Source of the DNA: a virus
Strand: one strand, 5' to 3'
DNA: 42,911 bases
Virus record (IMG/VR): IMGVR_UViG_3300027861_001490
Location: 1-42,911 of that record
The notes beneath the pieces were generated by a model. The model ran no database searches and was not told the origin of the DNA. It saw only the letters and a program-made list of their open reading frames with translations. Positions within the stretch are counted from its first letter, which is position 1. Each line of letters opens with the position of its first letter. Below, in pieces: positions 8,351 to 16,125 of this stretch. The position numbers and the translations under genes are program-made.

Positions 8351-8683
8351 ATGCCGAAGTTTCAAGTTAAAGAAGGAAAAAAGCACTACTGGAAAAAGTC
8401 AGTTATAAGAGGAGGAAAAGATTCTGTCCTTAACGACAGACTTTTACAAGGTGGTGACATTCTCGAATGTGAAGAATGTGAGCTTGGTCAAGCAAGAGAC
8501 AAGTTCATTTTAATGACACAAACAGAGAAGAAGCAAGAACCTGTATATGGTTTCTTAATAAGAAAAATTGCAGATAAGCAGTATGATGTAATCAGTGAGA
8601 AGACAGGTGCTAAGATCAATGATAAAGTTTTGACACATAACGAAGCTAGAGAACTTGTAAAAGCACAGAGGTCTGATGGCTGA
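8351..8683 (+). CDS. Small head-associated protein, function unknown
   Basis: A 110-residue basic protein between the capsid gene and the accessory island. The C-terminal half (YDVISEKTGAKINDKVLT, about 77-94) resembles a short module that recurs in small phage head genes, usually after the major capsid protein. No catalytic motif is present. The end overlaps the next gene by eight bases, so the island's first gene is translationally linked to the capsid operon. A virion or assembly role is inferred from position. Confidence 0.55.
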   Translation: MPKFQVKEGKKHYWKKSVIRGGKDSVLNDRLLQGGDILECEECELGQARDKFILMTQTEKKQEPVYGFLIRKIADKQYDVISEKTGAKINDKVLTHNEARELVKAQRSDG

Positions 8684-9350
8684 TCGTTGGACTGTTCAAA
8701 AGTTGTGGCCTGATTCTACAGTGTTTATTGTAGGTGGTGGAGAAAGTCTCAACAAAACTGGTTTGCAATGGGATGAAAATACAGAAGATATTATCAAGAA
8801 ATCTATTTCTGATGATCTAGCTTGTATTCATGATCAACGTGTAATAGGTGTCAACAACGCTTTCGAATTAGGAGATTGGGTTGACATCTGTTTCTACGGT
8901 GATACTAGATGGTTAGATTGGAACGAAGATAAGATAATTCACTTTGCAGGTTTAGTAGTTTGTTGTCACCCACAAAATAAAATCGCTTGGATAAAGACTG
9001 TGGATAGAGAAAATGGATTTGGGTTAAACAAAGACCCCAATTTCATTACATGGAATAAATCATCTGGTGCTGCAGCTATTAATTTAGCTGTACACTTGGG
9101 TGCTAAAAACATAGTCTTGATAGGTTTTGATATGTTTGCTAGTGCGGATGGTGCTGATAATTGGCACAAAGCACATGTTATACCTAATCAGATAGCGACC
9201 TCACCTTATGAACGAATGCTGCATGCATTTGCAGAAATAAAACACGATGCTGATTCACTCAGAGTCAGGATAATTAACGCATCATTGAATAGTAAAATAG
9301 AATGTTTTCCAAAAATGGAGTTACAGGAGGCCATAGAACTTTGCAAATAG
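8676..9350 (+). CDS. DUF115/MAF-like protein, possible sugar transferase
   Basis: A 224-residue Rossmann-like protein. FIVGGGESLN (about 17-26) is the nucleotide-binding-like loop, and SSGAAAINLAVHLGAKNIVLIGFDM (about 128-152, read in pieces) is the characteristic second block of DUF115 proteins. These are related to motility accessory factors that attach sialic- or pseudaminic-type sugars, and to MptE-like pterin enzymes. It is the first gene of the accessory island and overlaps the preceding head gene. Its neighbours are glycosyltransferases, so a sugar-transfer role is more likely than pterin metabolism. Substrate cannot be inferred. Confidence 0.7.
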   Translation: MADRWTVQKLWPDSTVFIVGGGESLNKTGLQWDENTEDIIKKSISDDLACIHDQRVIGVNNAFELGDWVDICFYGDTRWLDWNEDKIIHFAGLVVCCHPQNKIAWIKTVDRENGFGLNKDPNFITWNKSSGAAAINLAVHLGAKNIVLIGFDMFASADGADNWHKAHVIPNQIATSPYERMLHAFAEIKHDADSLRVRIINASLNSKIECFPKMELQEAIELCK

Positions 9351-9982
9351 TTTGTTGCTATAAATCGGGAGGAGACTTTGGATGGGATTACGTTGATAAG
9401 CTTCACGAAAATCTCCTAGAGAAGTTGCATCACAGTTTTGAATTTACGGTGTTCACCGACAAGACTGACAGATTTTCTTTAAATGGAATCAACATACAGC
9501 CATTGGAGACTGATCTAGAATCTTACTGGTCAAAATTAGAAGTATTTAGAATGACAGGACAAGTAGTATATTTTGATTTAGATGTAATATTAATGCAGGG
9601 ATTAGATGAATTATTTAGGGCAGTAGAATTCTCTCCTTGTAGGACTAATGCGAATAATCATTTTTATATGATGAATGCATTTAATGCAAGTCATCCATTT
9701 AATTCCTCTATAATGGCATGGTCTGGAGACTTTTCTTATCTCCTTAACAATGTAGACCAGAATGTTTTAGATAGATATGGTAAATGGGATCAGGATTATA
9801 TAAGTGATGAAGTTTCAAAAACAAATGAAATACTTTCAGTAAACGATTTTATAAATGTTGCTTCTTATAAACATCATTGTAAAGATGGAGTGGATGACAT
9901 GGTGGATATAGTTGTCTTTCACGGACACCCTAGACCAAGAGATGTTAATTGGTTGGGGACATGTAAAGAGTTAAAAATATGA
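9341..9982 (+). CDS. Glycosyltransferase-like protein (GT-A fold)
   Basis: I place the start at TTG 9341, eleven bases past the start of the final G of AGGAGG (9325-9330). The protein then begins (M)QIVCCYKSGGDFGW, a natural first beta strand. An upstream ATG at 9302 in the same frame lacks a ribosome site and would overlap the previous gene by 49 bases. The product has about 213 residues. VYFDLDVILMQGLDEL (about 75-90) carries the DxD motif that binds the metal/nucleotide-sugar. Near the end, VVFHGHPRPRDV resembles the closing His motif of family 8-like and related transferases. Acceptor and donor are unknown. The stop overlaps the next ATG (ATGA). Confidence 0.75.
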   Translation: MQIVCCYKSGGDFGWDYVDKLHENLLEKLHHSFEFTVFTDKTDRFSLNGINIQPLETDLESYWSKLEVFRMTGQVVYFDLDVILMQGLDELFRAVEFSPCRTNANNHFYMMNAFNASHPFNSSIMAWSGDFSYLLNNVDQNVLDRYGKWDQDYISDEVSKTNEILSVNDFINVASYKHHCKDGVDDMVDIVVFHGHPRPRDVNWLGTCKELKI

Positions 9983-10602
9983 AAAGCGGAATATACCAAA
10001 TAATTTGTAAAGCAAATAATAAACGATATATTGGAAGCTCTATTGACCTATTCAAAAGAAAGAGTACTCATTTTAATGAATTGAGAAGCGGTATTCATGA
10101 CAATAAATATCTCCAAAATGCTTATAATAAACATGGCAAAGGCAGTTTTGAGTTTAAAATACTTTGTTATTATGAGCCAACAGAATTGCTTTTTCAAGAA
10201 CAGAGATTCTTAGATTATTATTGGGAAACTGCTTCTCTTTTCAATATTTGCGAAACAGCAGGTTCGTGTTTCGGAAAGAAAGTTTCTGAAGAAGCAAAAC
10301 AGAAAATTTCTAAAGCTAATACAGGCAAAAAACATTCCGAAGAAACTAAAAAGAAAATAATAAAATCCTTAACAGGCAAAAAACATTCCGAAGAAACTAA
10401 AAAGAAAATATCTGCATCTCATAAAGGTAAAAAACATTCTGATGAAACTAGGAAGAAAATATCAGAGACAGGAAAAGGTATGAAGAGAAAGCCTTTTTCA
10501 GAAATAGCCAAAGGGAATATGTCGATTGCTGCTAAAAAGAGAAGCCATAATAGGGATGGTAGCACTGGTAAATTTTCTAAGGGAGAATTGGTATCAAGAT
10601 AA
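9979..10602 (+). CDS. GIY-YIG homing endonuclease with NUMOD3 repeats
   Basis: A 207-residue free-standing endonuclease. GIY at residues 4-6, YIG at 17-19, R27 and a Glu near 74 match the catalytic layout of I-TevI, and even the start MKSGIYQI is the same. Residues about 100-165 contain three to four NUMOD3 DNA-binding repeats of 17 residues (TGKKHSEETKKKI). Two of these are encoded by identical 39-bp stretches. The ATG overlaps the stop of the upstream transferase, and the 3' end overlaps the reading frame of the downstream transferase, which lacks a normal start. The gene is therefore probably an insertion into the glycan island, not part of its function. Confidence 0.9.
   Translation: MKSGIYQIICKANNKRYIGSSIDLFKRKSTHFNELRSGIHDNKYLQNAYNKHGKGSFEFKILCYYEPTELLFQEQRFLDYYWETASLFNICETAGSCFGKKVSEEAKQKISKANTGKKHSEETKKKIIKSLTGKKHSEETKKKISASHKGKKHSDETRKKISETGKGMKRKPFSEIAKGNMSIAAKKRSHNRDGSTGKFSKGELVSR
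10321..10410 (+). repeat. Two identical 39-bp direct repeats in the homing endonuclease
   Basis: Bases 10321-10359 and 10372-10410 are identical and lie 51 bp (17 codons) apart, encoding TGKKHSEETKKKI twice. A third, diverged copy follows at about 10423-10461. Identity at the DNA level implies recent duplication of a NUMOD3 unit. Confidence 0.9.
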
Positions 10603-11273
10603 ATGTTATCGCAGTCAATCAGAATAGGGATCAACATGAGAATACCTTTATACGCTATATAGAAATACTGAAAGAGCATTATAAAGAAGATCATGATATA
10701 AAGTACTTTATATCAGAGGGACATCATTTCGAATTCAATAAGGCTAAATTATTGAACAAAGCAATAGCTGAGATGAGGCAGGATTTTGATGTGCTCTGCG
10801 TGTTTGATATTGATATGATTTACAGCTACCAATTCTTTAGTGCGATAGAGGAAGCTTTATATGAAGGTTGTAATTACATTGTTTCTTACGGACAAAAACT
10901 TCCTAAAGACCAATCTGATTACATAGTTGAAAATATGCAGAAGTGTTTTAGAGGAGAAGGTTCATTATTTAAAGGCTGTTCTCAAATAACTATCACAAAG
11001 GAAGTGCTGCAAATATTCAAAGATTGTTTCGGAGAAAAGTTTTACGATGAATCATATACTGGATGGGGTGGAGAAGATTCAGACATTTCGTTCAAGAGTA
11101 AGTTGTTGGAAGAAAAAATATTAATAAAAAGAAAAGAGTTGTTTGATATGTGGTTCCATCTATGGCATGAAAGTAGGGAACCTGAGAATTATAGAGAGAA
11201 GGATGGTAACTCTACTAAGTTCCAAGATAGTAAAGATGTGCTGAGAGAGAAGGTGGATAAATATGTATCCTGA
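10593..11273 (+). CDS. Glycosyltransferase (GT7-like C-terminal domain), apparent ATC start
   Basis: The frame opens at 10581 and has no ATG, GTG or TTG before 10749, yet the upstream residues are clearly coding: INVIAVNQNRDQHENTFI and FEFNKAKLLNKAIAEM form the usual N-terminal strand and F-N-x-x-K-L-L-N block. The best start is ATC 10593, seven bases after GGGAG (10581-10585), giving (M)KINVIAV and 226 residues. FDIDMI (about 59-64) is the DxD motif, and GWGGEDSD (about 162-169) is the acceptor-side block of galactosyltransferase-like enzymes. It overlaps the homing endonuclease by ten bases. Alternatives are a -1 shift from that gene or loss of the original ATG. Confidence 0.75.
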   Translation: MKINVIAVNQNRDQHENTFIRYIEILKEHYKEDHDIKYFISEGHHFEFNKAKLLNKAIAEMRQDFDVLCVFDIDMIYSYQFFSAIEEALYEGCNYIVSYGQKLPKDQSDYIVENMQKCFRGEGSLFKGCSQITITKEVLQIFKDCFGEKFYDESYTGWGGEDSDISFKSKLLEEKILIKRKELFDMWFHLWHESREPENYREKDGNSTKFQDSKDVLREKVDKYVS

Positions 11274-11967
11274 GATAACATTCACTATAACTACTTATAA
11301 AAGACTAGATATGTTCAAACGAACAATGAAAAGCTTTATGAGAAAGTGTATGGATAAAGAGTTAATAACACGATGGATACTGGTGGATGATGGAAGCCCT
11401 CAAGAGGAGTTGGATGAAATCAAGGAACTTTATCCAATTTTCGAGATCGTGCAAAATACTGTGGATCGTAGGGGGCAGCCAGTAAGCCTCAATAAGATTA
11501 TCGACATGGTGGAGACTGAATGGTTTTTTCATTGTGAAGATGATTGGATATTCCTGATACCATTCTTCATAGGGAATTTATTCGATATAGCTAATGATGA
11601 TAGGAGAATCAAAAATGTAATAATGCGAAATAAAAGGGGAAATATTCAGTATGGAAAAGAAGGAAATTTGATGTACAATCTTCATAGATATGATCCAGTA
11701 ATGGAGCCTCCACTGGTAAAGGACTACTCTCCATGCATACTTGATTGTGATAGCAATTGGTTTGGGTATAGTTGGAATCCCGGTCTTCATCACATACCTA
11801 CATTAAAGATCATAGGAAAATTAGATGAAGGACATTCAAACATCTCTAGAAAATGGGACAGAGCACACGCTTTAAGATACTTAGAACTAGGATTTAAAAG
11901 AGCGAATCCAGTGGATAAAATTTACATTGACCATATAGGCGAAGGGAAATCAGAGTACACACATTAA
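11263..11967 (+). CDS. Glycosyltransferase family 2-like
   Basis: A 234-residue protein beginning at ATG 11263 within the end of the previous gene. ITFTITTYKRLDMF (about 5-18) and WILVDDGSPQEE (about 38-49) are the standard GT-2 nucleotide-binding strands; EDDW (about 92-95) corresponds to the DxD position. A later YSWNPGLHHIPTLK block probably forms the acceptor side. It is cytoplasmic, with no membrane segment. It overlaps the next gene by one base. It would transfer a sugar from a nucleotide donor; the acceptor, possibly a virion protein or a small molecule made by the island, is unknown. Confidence 0.8.
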   Translation: MYPEITFTITTYKRLDMFKRTMKSFMRKCMDKELITRWILVDDGSPQEELDEIKELYPIFEIVQNTVDRRGQPVSLNKIIDMVETEWFFHCEDDWIFLIPFFIGNLFDIANDDRRIKNVIMRNKRGNIQYGKEGNLMYNLHRYDPVMEPPLVKDYSPCILDCDSNWFGYSWNPGLHHIPTLKIIGKLDEGHSNISRKWDRAHALRYLELGFKRANPVDKIYIDHIGEGKSEYTH

Positions 11968-12611
11968 TGGATATAATTTTAGTAACTAACAATAACAAAT
12001 TTGACACAACTGAAATAGAAGAAAGCATTTCTGACGAGCACAATTTAATTTTTACAGGTCTAGATGCTTCTGCAAGTGTGAACAGAAACAAAGGATTGAG
12101 TGAAGTCAAATCAGAAATCTATATAATGATGGATGATGACATGCAGGGCTTCTATGAAGGGTGGGTTGAAGACCTAATAAAACCTATGCTTCACAATCAG
12201 ATGATACTCATAACATCCGCTAGGTTACTAAATACTAACGGTACAATGGGGCATATGATGGGAGACAATAAGGTATTTGAAAAAGGTACTTACGATGCAT
12301 CACCTAGCACTTACAGGGGATATACCAGAATACCTACAGCATGTTTAGCATTAAGGAAAAACAGTCTCAGATACAATGAAGAATTCATAGGCAGTGGTTA
12401 TGAAGACACTGATTATATGAACAGAATTAATATGCATTTCAAACATACAAGAATTATGATTAACAACGATTGCAAATTGATTCATAACAATATACAACAG
12501 AATCAAGGTGGTAAGTACTTTGCCCACAATAAAGAATTATACTTAAGTTTATATCCTGACGATACAACCGTTACTAACCAAGTCGATTGGACAGCAAGGA
12601 AAAGGAAATGA
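11967..12611 (+). CDS. Glycosyltransferase family 2-like, minimal
   Basis: A 214-residue protein with a shortened GT-A core. The N-terminal strand is DIILVTNNNKF, then ASASVNRNKGLSEVKSEIYIMMDDDM (about 34-59, read in pieces) provides the N-x-G segment and the metal-binding DDD. GSGYEDTDYMNRI (about 141-153) is the acceptor-side ED motif seen in many GT-2 enzymes. There is no membrane anchor. Start and stop overlap both neighbours (TAATG and ATGA junctions), placing it firmly in the island's operon. The specific sugar cannot be read from sequence. Confidence 0.8.
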   Translation: MDIILVTNNNKFDTTEIEESISDEHNLIFTGLDASASVNRNKGLSEVKSEIYIMMDDDMQGFYEGWVEDLIKPMLHNQMILITSARLLNTNGTMGHMMGDNKVFEKGTYDASPSTYRGYTRIPTACLALRKNSLRYNEEFIGSGYEDTDYMNRINMHFKHTRIMINNDCKLIHNNIQQNQGGKYFAHNKELYLSLYPDDTTVTNQVDWTARKRK

Positions 12612-13555
12612 ATAACAAGATTTACGAAATTGAGCTAAATACCAGTAATATATGTGGGGCTGAGTGTATTATATGTTCCAGACCTCATGGATGTGGAAAC
12701 AGTTTCTTTATGAAATGGGATGTTTTCGATACTCTAGTAGAGCAGTTAAAAGATGTAGATTTCACAATGATACAAACAAGTGGTAATGGGGAGACATTTT
12801 TAAATCCTAACTACCTTGACTACATTAAGAAATTGAAAGACACTTTTCCAGATAAGGTAAGGTGGACTTACAATAACTTCTCTATGCTAGATAAAGAAAA
12901 AGCAGATAGAATAGTAGAAGAGGATTTGTTTGATAGAATACATGTGAGATTAGAAAGTCTTGACAGAACAGTTTTTGAGAAAAATAGTAATCTTAATATG
13001 GATAATGTATTTGACAATCTTAAATACTTCTTATCTATAAATAAAAAGATACCAGTTGTAATTCTCTACAATGATATCAGGAAATATTATGCAAAGTGTC
13101 AAAGAGTTCTAGGTATGCGACCTGCAAGAGATATCTACACAGACGAGGAACTGAGTAAACTAAAATGTGAAGAAGGTGAGATCATAAACTACTTTAAGAA
13201 AGATAGTAGATCACCTTTGTCAATCACAAGTATAAGTCACTGCCTATGGGGAGAGCGTTTAAAAGCTCCTAAAGATACAGAAACAGCTTGTCCTAAACTA
13301 GACATAATAAAAACTGTTACTTGGATATGTCCTAACGGTGACGTACAAGTTTGTTGTTATGCTGATCACCAAGATGAAATGACATGCGGAAACATAATGG
13401 ATGATCACATATTAGATATCTTTAACGGTGAGAAGAGAAGAGAATTAATAAACAGAATTGAGAACAGGGACATAACAGATTATCCATGTACGAATCCGAA
13501 GTGTTGTGGGTTCCATGAAGGAAAGGAAAACACATCAGTAAGACACCAAAAATAG
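12608..13555 (+). CDS. Radical SAM/SPASM enzyme
   Basis: I choose ATG 12608, just after AAGGAAAAGGA; a TTG at 12587 in the same frame lacks a site. The 315-residue protein carries the radical SAM cluster motif CGAECIIC (C16, C20, C23, CX3CX2C), SGNGETFLN (about 58-66) in place of the GGEP-like SAM-binding strand, and a Cys-rich C-terminus (C212, C228, C241, C249, C250, C260, C294, C299, C300) typical of SPASM domains with auxiliary iron-sulfur clusters. SPASM enzymes modify peptides, sugars or proteins by radical chemistry. Neighbours are glycosyltransferases. No obvious precursor peptide is encoded nearby, so a sugar or virion-protein substrate is plausible. Confidence 0.88.
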   Translation: MNNKIYEIELNTSNICGAECIICSRPHGCGNSFFMKWDVFDTLVEQLKDVDFTMIQTSGNGETFLNPNYLDYIKKLKDTFPDKVRWTYNNFSMLDKEKADRIVEEDLFDRIHVRLESLDRTVFEKNSNLNMDNVFDNLKYFLSINKKIPVVILYNDIRKYYAKCQRVLGMRPARDIYTDEELSKLKCEEGEIINYFKKDSRSPLSITSISHCLWGERLKAPKDTETACPKLDIIKTVTWICPNGDVQVCCYADHQDEMTCGNIMDDHILDIFNGEKRRELINRIENRDITDYPCTNPKCCGFHEGKENTSVRHQK

Positions 13556-14403
13556 TAGCTCTATGCAAGACATTCAGAGGAGATGAATTCCTAGAAGCTA
13601 TGGTTAGGAGTATCTATAACCATGTCGATCATATTGTGTTTGTGAACTCAGAGAAGTCTTGGGATCATGGTCTTAAAGGGAACGTAGATACTTATGGCAA
13701 CACCTGTAAACCAGTAATTGAGAAACTGAAAAAGCAGGATATATGGGAAAAGATAATCTCTATTGATTGTAATACCGGAGATCAGTTCCATCAGTGTATG
13801 GAAGGTTACAGATATATACAGAATAATCTGAATGCTGATTGGGTAATGTTAATTGATACTGATGAAGTTTGGGATGATTACAATCTAACTCATGCTATAA
13901 GCTATCTGAAAAGGAATGAGAACCACGATTACGTTTACAGAGCTAGGCTTTATACTTATATAAAGAGTCCGTTCTATAGAGTAGAACCAGAAGAAGTAAT
14001 GGCTCCTACAATATTCGTAAGTGCTCGTAGAAAAGATTTAGGAAAGAATCACAGATGTTGTCAAGAAGCGTTTATGCAAAAAATGACAACTGATATTATT
14101 CCTAGAAAGCCTATTTGGTTTCACCACTTTGTTTATGTGAGGAGAGATTTCAATACTGTTCTGGAGAAAATCAGAAATTCAAATGGTTATGAAGGAAACA
14201 AGATAGTCGACTTAGAAGATTGGACTGAAAATGTCTGGAACAAAATTCCGGAACCTCTAGAAGGACAATGGAGAAAAGGATTTCATCCTGCAGTGCATTT
14301 CAAGAAGCATTGGGCAGGAATAAAAGAAATAACATTAGATGATTTACCAGAGGTATTTCATGAACACCCACATTTATTAGGAGAGCTTAGTGGCAATTTG
14401 TAG
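13534..14403 (+). CDS. Glycosyltransferase-like protein, apparent ATC start
   Basis: The frame is open from 13519 and has no ATG/GTG/TTG until 13600. The residues before 13600, SKTPKIVALCKTFRGDEFLEA, are a textbook first strand and helix of a GT-2-like enzyme, so the true start must be upstream. ATC 13534, six bases after AAGGA (13523-13527), gives 289 residues; ATA 13552 has no ribosome site. LIDTDEVWDD (about 108-117) is the metal-binding DxD. The C-terminal half is rich in His and Trp, with no membrane segment. It overlaps the radical SAM gene by 22 bases and the methyltransferase gene by 14. Confidence 0.75.
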   Translation: MSKTPKIVALCKTFRGDEFLEAMVRSIYNHVDHIVFVNSEKSWDHGLKGNVDTYGNTCKPVIEKLKKQDIWEKIISIDCNTGDQFHQCMEGYRYIQNNLNADWVMLIDTDEVWDDYNLTHAISYLKRNENHDYVYRARLYTYIKSPFYRVEPEEVMAPTIFVSARRKDLGKNHRCCQEAFMQKMTTDIIPRKPIWFHHFVYVRRDFNTVLEKIRNSNGYEGNKIVDLEDWTENVWNKIPEPLEGQWRKGFHPAVHFKKHWAGIKEITLDDLPEVFHEHPHLLGELSGNL

Positions 14404-15130
14404 ACACAATGATTGGAAGGTACGAGGAGATGGTTGCTATAAAGAATGTACAGTATGTGGAGTCTGGTTAGGAAATAGAACTGATCCTCACAACTATGAC
14501 GGTGATTACTATCACAGGAATAATACTATAGTAGATGGAATTCCTCAGAGACAATGGTATTGGGGAATACACAAAGCTATTTGGGATCAGATGGGCATTG
14601 ATTTCACTGAAATGGAAAGAGCTTTAGAATATGGTTGCGGAACAGGACAGTTACTTTGGTCATTATATAGAAAGTATGGCATTAGATGTCTAGGTGTGGA
14701 ACAATCATTTTGGGCTTACAATTGGCAGAGAGAAGTTCATGGCTTTGATGATGACTACCAGATATTGAATTTCAATGTCGAAGAATTAGACAACTCAATA
14801 TTGATATGTTGTCCAGAACATGAGGATCGTAAATTTAATTTCATCTATTCCTGTCATGTAATGGAACACTTAATTGATCCAATGAGGATGATAGAGAGAA
14901 GTCATGAAATGCTCAACAGTGGTGGGACTTTCTACATGGCTGTTCCTGATAAAGAACATCAGAAATCCTTACACGTTCATAAGTGGACTTACGATGAAGA
15001 GTGTATCAGAATGTGGTTTGAACAAGCAGGATTTAAAAATATACAGATAATACAGACTAAGCCACACAACCCACCACCTATAAATGGCGAGTATCGTGGG
15101 CATTACCTTCACGCAAGTGGGGTGAAATAA
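14390..15130 (+). CDS. SAM-dependent methyltransferase, class I, with Cys-rich N-terminus
   Basis: A 246-residue protein starting at GTG 14390, seven bases after AGGAG. Residues 4-23 hold CRH and a CX3CX2C group (C16, C20, C23), a probable zinc site. LEYGCGTGQLLW (79-90) is motif I binding SAM; LGVEQS is motif II; FNFIYSCHVMEHLIDP (about 145-160) is the post-I/IV region of Methyltransf_11/23-type enzymes. Methyltransferases with an N-terminal zinc site occur in sugar biosynthesis clusters, modifying nucleotide sugars or glycans. The island context supports glycan O-, N- or C-methylation. It overlaps the next start by one base. Confidence 0.85.
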   Translation: MAICRHNDWKVRGDGCYKECTVCGVWLGNRTDPHNYDGDYYHRNNTIVDGIPQRQWYWGIHKAIWDQMGIDFTEMERALEYGCGTGQLLWSLYRKYGIRCLGVEQSFWAYNWQREVHGFDDDYQILNFNVEELDNSILICCPEHEDRKFNFIYSCHVMEHLIDPMRMIERSHEMLNSGGTFYMAVPDKEHQKSLHVHKWTYDEECIRMWFEQAGFKNIQIIQTKPHNPPPINGEYRGHYLHASGVK

Positions 15131-16125
15131 TGGAACCAACAACGAGATTTGTATTAGATTCATCTAGAAGCTGCAATATAAAATGTAAATTTTGTTATTA
15201 CCTACATACTTATGATAAATGGAAAGAGTATGATTGGAGTTTAGATAAAGCGAAAGGAGTCATTGATAGTGGAATTGCTAGAGGTAATGATTATATGGAT
15301 GTTACAGGGGGAGAACCCACAATGTATAAACACATTTGTGAGGTGGTTGCCTACGCTCTTTCTAAAAATGTTAAGACCTGTATCATAACTAACGGAATAG
15401 TTCCTAGCCATAAAGCAGAGAAATTAATAAGTGCAGGAATAGACGAGTTCTTAGTTTCAAGACATGGTTTAGAAGATACTCATGACTTTACAACCAATTG
15501 CAGAGGTGCTTATAGGAAGCAATTGAATTTCCTACACGTTCTGGATATGAATGAGATACCTATCAGATTCAATTGTGTTATAAACCATTTTAATCAACAT
15601 GATATTTATGAGATAGCAAAAGAACTTGTTCAGCATAAGCCTAGAATTGTGAACTTTATTAATATGAATCCTCACCATGAATGGCAAGACAAGAATCTAG
15701 AGACTAAGAAAGTTGCAGCAGATTTAAATGTGGTAGAACCATTGCTTAACAAAGCTATCAAACTTTTAGAAGATAATGGTATAGGAGTCAACGTCAGATA
15801 TTACCCTATGTGTAGAATAGCGGAAGAGTATAGGAGATGTATTTGTAATGATTTACATGTGGTATTCGATCCCTACGAATGGGATTACAACATAGAACCT
15901 AAAACTGTTCAGGCTTTTAATAATTGGGGAAAACGCACAAGCTCAAATGTTGAATGTAAAAATGGTTCTTGTAAAGAATGTGACTTACAAAACATTTGCG
16001 GAGGTATTAACAAAGCTTTTGATAGAGCAACAGATTACAAATATACAAAGCCTGTTAAGAACTTCAAAGAGAACAAAGAAGATTTTTACTTTTACAGAAA
16101 AGATAACATAAGGACAATAACATGA
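15130..16125 (+). CDS. Radical SAM enzyme with SPASM-like C-terminus
   Basis: A 331-residue protein. CNIKCKFC (C15, C19, C22) is the CX3CX2C cluster motif, followed by YY as in many family members. TGGEPT (about 59-64) is the SAM-binding motif, and ITNGI (about 83-87) the next strand. The C-terminus has a compact Cys group, CKNGSCKECDLQNICGG (about 277-293), consistent with a SPASM/twitch auxiliary cluster. It is distinct from the radical SAM enzyme at 12608: a canonical GGEP here, and a more typical fold. It overlaps the sulfotransferase start (ATGA). It could form a C-C, C-S or epimerised bond on a peptide or sugar. Confidence 0.88.
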   Translation: MEPTTRFVLDSSRSCNIKCKFCYYLHTYDKWKEYDWSLDKAKGVIDSGIARGNDYMDVTGGEPTMYKHICEVVAYALSKNVKTCIITNGIVPSHKAEKLISAGIDEFLVSRHGLEDTHDFTTNCRGAYRKQLNFLHVLDMNEIPIRFNCVINHFNQHDIYEIAKELVQHKPRIVNFINMNPHHEWQDKNLETKKVAADLNVVEPLLNKAIKLLEDNGIGVNVRYYPMCRIAEEYRRCICNDLHVVFDPYEWDYNIEPKTVQAFNNWGKRTSSNVECKNGSCKECDLQNICGGINKAFDRATDYKYTKPVKNFKENKEDFYFYRKDNIRTIT

